Source: Pseudomonadota bacterium (GTDB taxonomy: Bacteria; Myxococcota; Myxococcia; Myxococcales; Myxococcaceae). Taken from it: 7,983 nucleotides of DNA. The notes beneath the pieces were generated by a model. That model ran no database searches, was not told the DNA's origin, and saw only the letters and a list, made by a program, of their open reading frames with translations. This document shows, piece after piece, positions 6,225 to 7,983 of the stretch; position 1 is the first letter of the stretch; every line of letters starts with the position of its first letter. A program made the translations under genes and the position numbers. The stretch covers positions 1-7,983 of the forward strand of contig JAFADT010000216.1 of NCBI GenBank assembly GCA_023424585.1, given 5' to 3'.

Positions 6225-6261
6225 GCGTCAGGGGGCGCCGGGGACGCGGGTGAGGCTCAGG
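6220..6261. terminator. Inverted repeat across two convergent stop codons, possible bidirectional terminator
   Basis: CCTGAGC (6220-6226) and GCTCAGG (6255-6261) are perfect 7-bp complements. Each arm contains the TGA stop of one of the two convergent genes. An inner GCGTC/GACGC pair (6225-6229, 6243-6247) offers an alternative stem. The only intergenic DNA is 32 bases. No T-tract is present, so it may be a structure-dependent or Rho-assisted terminator. Confidence 0.4.
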
Positions 6262-7471
6262 ACTCGCCCGGAGGCGGCGGAGGCGTCCGGGCCGCGTCGA
6301 TCTCCACGAGGTCGGCGTCCTGCACGTCCTCGATGACGTCCGCCGCCGCGACGGCGGGCGAAGCGTCCTGGGCCTCGACGTCCTGGGCCTCCACGTTGGA
6401 GGTCGCCACGTCCTGGCGCTCGACGTCCTGGGCCGCCACGTCGGGCGCCACCGCGCCCCGGGCTTCCACGTGGGAGGCCGCCACGTCCTGGGCCGCCACG
6501 TCGGGTGCCGCCACGTCCTGGCGCTCGGCGTCCTGGGCCTCGACGCCTTGGGCGTCCGCGTTGGGAGCCACCACGACGCTGGGCTCCGGCTCGGAGACAG
6601 GCACCTCGCGCCGCGCGGGCGGCAGCGCCGTGCCCGTCGTGAGGGCCTCCGCGTAGGCCGCGGAGTAGGCGGCCTCTGCCTGGACGGCCTCCATCGTGAA
6701 GTCATCCGCGTCCGCGAGGAAGTCGCTCGACGGCGGGGTGCTCGGCGCTTCATCGCGCGGCAGCTCCGGCCCGCTGTCCTCCATCGTGGCCAGGAAGTCG
6801 CTCGAATCCTCCGGTGCACCGGACGCCTCCAGGCCGTCCGCGTCGCCGGAGGCCTCCAGGTCCGCGTCCTCCATGCCCAGCTCGTCGCTCAGCGCGGCCA
6901 GCTCCTCGTCGCTCAGGCCGGACAGGTCGCCGGACTCCAGGAGGAAGAGCAGGTCCTCGGCCTCCTTCGTGGAGACGGTGCTCGGCTGGGTGTCCAGGTT
7001 CTGGAGCTCCCACGCGGCCTCGTCGGGCGACAGGATGTCGGAGGGGTCCAGGGACGGATCCGCCGGCGGGGCCTCCGCGCGGCGCTCCGCCTGCTGGAAG
7101 TGGCGCGCCTGGAGCATCGGCGTGGACGCCTGCGGCGTGCCCAGCCGCTGCGCGTACGCGGGCGCGGAGGCCTCGAAGGTGCTCTCCCCCGCGAAGGTGC
7201 GCAGGTGGGGGTTCTCCAGCAGCGCGGCGCGGGACTCCGAGTCCTCCGGGGAGGACGCGTCCGACGTCAGCCCCACGTCCGCGAGCAGCGCGCCCGCCAG
7301 GTCGCCGTCGGCGTCCGCCTTGAAGTCGCTCGCGTCGGAGAAGCCCCGCCGCACCGGCTCCACCGGCGTCATGGGCTCCTGCTTCACCGGGGCGGTGACC
7401 TCCAACTCGTTGGAGATGGACCAGGCCCGGGACGTCGAGATGCCAGAACCCACGCGGCGGATGGATGTCAT
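6257..7471 (-). CDS. Acidic low-complexity protein with C-terminal pentad repeats, function unknown
   Basis: 404 residues, with ATG at 7471 preceded by GAGGAG 4 bases upstream. I do not recognise a family. There is no signal peptide or membrane helix. The N-terminus (MTSIRRVGSGISTSRAWS) is basic and Ser-rich; the rest is strongly acidic and rich in Ala, Asp, Glu and Ser, probably largely disordered. A Ser-Asp-Phe motif recurs at residues 48-50, 224-226 and 249-251 in acidic surroundings. A helical, Leu-rich stretch (about 168-195, DLLFLLESGDLSGLSDEELAAL in outline) is the most ordered-looking part. Residues 304-373 form fourteen five-residue units close to DV(A/E)AQ, followed by a Pro-run tail (PPPPPGES). 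Codons are strongly G/C-ending, supporting real coding. It is divergent from the PP2C phosphatase gene and convergent with the operon on its left, so it is probably monocistronic. A scaffold or interaction protein is a guess. Confidence 0.8.
   Translation of the reverse strand: MTSIRRVGSGISTSRAWSISNELEVTAPVKQEPMTPVEPVRRGFSDASDFKADADGDLAGALLADVGLTSDASSPEDSESRAALLENPHLRTFAGESTFEASAPAYAQRLGTPQASTPMLQARHFQQAERRAEAPPADPSLDPSDILSPDEAAWELQNLDTQPSTVSTKEAEDLLFLLESGDLSGLSDEELAALSDELGMEDADLEASGDADGLEASGAPEDSSDFLATMEDSGPELPRDEAPSTPPSSDFLADADDFTMEAVQAEAAYSAAYAEALTTGTALPPARREVPVSEPEPSVVVAPNADAQGVEAQDAERQDVAAPDVAAQDVAASHVEARGAVAPDVAAQDVERQDVATSNVEAQDVEAQDASPAVAAADVIEDVQDADLVEIDAARTPPPPPGES
6353..6562 (-). 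repeat. 15-bp tandem repeat array encoding 14 pentads
   Basis: On the minus strand 14 consecutive 15-base units encode NADAQ, GVEAQ, DAERQ, then mostly DVAAP/DVAAQ/DVERQ/DVEAQ, ending DASPA. The units are imperfect at the DNA level but share a GACGTGGCGGCCCAG-like core. Larger blocks look duplicated: a DVAAQ-DVERQ-type run recurs, and cacgtcctggcgctcg (plus strand) occurs twice. In phase and without stops, this is a coding minisatellite that could vary in length between strains. Confidence 0.85.
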
Positions 7472-7515
7472 GGTTCTCCTCGGGTGATGGCCCGCAGGTC
7501 GGGCGGCTCATGCAT
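7468..7515 (-). CDS. Possible 15-residue leader peptide overlapping the acidic protein start
   Basis: An ATG at 7515 opens a frame, MHEPPDLRAITRGEP, whose TGA (7470-7468) overlaps the ATG of the acidic protein gene in the classical ATGA arrangement. GGCGGA three bases before its start is a possible ribosome site and lies inside the palindrome at 7519-7534. It could couple translation of the downstream gene, or be chance; a short frame like this is common in GC-rich DNA. Confidence 0.25.
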   Translation of the reverse strand: MHEPPDLRAITRGEP

Positions 7516-7518
7516 TGT

Positions 7519-7534
7519 CCGCCGGGCCCGGCGG
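7519..7534. repeat. 16-bp perfect palindrome in the divergent intergenic region
   Basis: CCGCCGGGCCCGGCGG is identical on both strands. It sits 47 bases upstream of the acidic protein start and 336 bases upstream of the phosphatase start. In RNA it could fold as a 6-bp stem with a GGCC loop. Possible operator or leader hairpin; its pure G/C composition raises the odds of chance. Confidence 0.35.
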
Positions 7535-7870
7535 GAGTTGCTAGGGGGACGCGAGCAATCCCCATCCGCCGCGAAGGACCGATATCCTACCGGCGCCCAT
7601 GACTCCCACCCTGGCCGCGCCCGGGGGCGCCGACCCCGCGTCCTCCCTCGATGTCCGCCCTGTCCTCCAGGGAGCCCCGGACGTTGGCGAGGACGGGGTG
7701 CAGGCGACCGCAACGTCGGACCTCGGACAGGGGCGAGCGGACGCACGGAAGGAAGGCGCACCCGCGCGTTCTCTCCAGACGACAACTCCCTGGGGGCGCC
7801 CTCAGGGGGAAGCGACCGGGCCGTTGGCCTCCCGTTTGCTGTCAGGGAGCCCAGCCAGGAGGCGGTGGTG
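7535..7870. other. Intergenic region upstream of the PP2C gene, with a doubtful 90-codon ORF
   Basis: No confident gene. A -10-like TATCCT at 7583-7588 lies ten bases before an ATG at 7599, which would make a nearly leaderless transcript; no matching -35 hexamer was found. The frame from 7599 runs 90 codons (MTPTLAAPGGADPASSLDVR at the start) to a TGA at 7869-7871 that shares its last base with the phosphatase ATG (TGATG). The first 25 or so codons are G/C-ending like a real gene; later codons are mixed and the sequence is Gly/Arg/Pro-rich with no ribosome site or recognisable domain. It may be a small coupled gene, or simply the phosphatase leader. Confidence 0.3.
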
Positions 7871-7983
7871 ATGCGATTCGAGAGCGCGGGGCAGACCCAC
7901 ATCGGGCGGCGGCCGCACAATGAGGATGCGTACTGCGTGCTGCCCGAACGGGGGCTGTTCGTGGTGGCGGACGGGCTGGGCGG
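7871..7983 (+). CDS. N-terminus of a PP2C-type (PPM) Ser/Thr protein phosphatase, cut by window end
   Basis: 37 codons are present; the gene continues to the right. The ATG at 7871 has AGGAGG (7857-7862) eight bases upstream; an in-frame GTG at 7868 is an alternative. The sequence carries the first two PPM motifs: GQTHIGRRPHNEDAY (7-21, Asn17-Glu18-Asp19) and LFVVADGLG (29-37, Asp34-Gly35). Family knowledge assigns these acidic residues to binding the two Mn/Mg ions for removing phosphate from Ser/Thr. No signal peptide, so cytoplasmic at its N-terminus. It starts after a 400-base divergent region and may oppose Hanks-type kinases, but nothing links it specifically to the kinase in this window. 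Confidence 0.92.
   Translation, partial: MRFESAGQTHIGRRPHNEDAYCVLPERGLFVVADGLG

Noticed and set aside
6353..6562. CRISPR array
   Set aside because: The repeats are contiguous 15-base coding units without spacers, and they keep the reading frame.
6333..6656. Plus-strand frame with a TSWAS-type repeat
   Set aside because: This is the antisense reading of the pentad repeat array. The minus-strand gene has a good ribosome site and a long coherent frame.
7468..7920. 150-codon minus-strand frame across the divergent region and the phosphatase start
   Set aside because: It is antisense to the phosphatase NED and DG motifs and gives an Arg/Pro-rich product; only its last 15 codons are kept as a doubtful leader peptide.

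Overview
The window looks like a piece of a myxobacterial (Myxococcota, probably Myxococcaceae) chromosome. The DNA is very GC-rich with strongly G/C-ending codons. It carries a Hanks-type Ser/Thr kinase with a C-terminal extracytoplasmic part, a DUF2381 protein (a paralogous family typical of Myxococcus), a protein resembling the choice-of-anchor X type, and a PP2C phosphatase. The genus is inferred from family content only.

Left half (1 to about 3650, minus strand, reading right to left): a small exported or membrane protein with an unclear 5' end (3173-3646); a secreted DUF2381 protein with a TTG start (2196-3077); a transmembrane Ser/Thr kinase starting 10 bases after the DUF2381 stop (344-2185); then, after a 247-base gap with inverted repeats, the first 32 codons of another gene (96 to 1), possibly a second kinase. 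DUF2381 and the kinase form an obvious two-gene operon, which suggests a secreted or periplasmic protein paired with a kinase that has its own extracytoplasmic domain. Codon choice in this block, especially in the kinase C-terminus, DUF2381 and the small gene, is visibly less GC-biased than in the right half, as expected of an accessory module.

Boundary (about 3650-4007): a 48-codon plus-strand fragment (3701-3847) is the C-terminal tail of a PLP-dependent class I/II aminotransferase with the rest of the gene missing. It looks like the scar of a deletion or insertion and marks the likely junction between the accessory block and conserved chromosome.

Right half: a two-gene plus-strand operon encodes a secreted alpha/beta-hydrolase (lipase-like) protein (4008-4892) and a membrane-anchored periplasmic protein with a choice-of-anchor X-like beta region (4932-6224). 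Convergent to it lies an acidic, low-complexity protein of unknown function with a 5-residue repeat array (6257-7471). The last 400 bases hold its leader region, a doubtful 90-codon ORF, and the start of a PP2C-type phosphatase that runs off the window (7871 onward).

The most interesting items are the aminotransferase scar, the DUF2381/kinase module (kinase with DFS in place of DFG and a C-terminal domain reminiscent of VirB10/TrbI), the possible frameshift in the small gene, the hydrolase plus membrane-anchored partner pair, and the pentad-repeat protein. I saw no CRISPR array, tRNA, rRNA, insertion sequence or origin.
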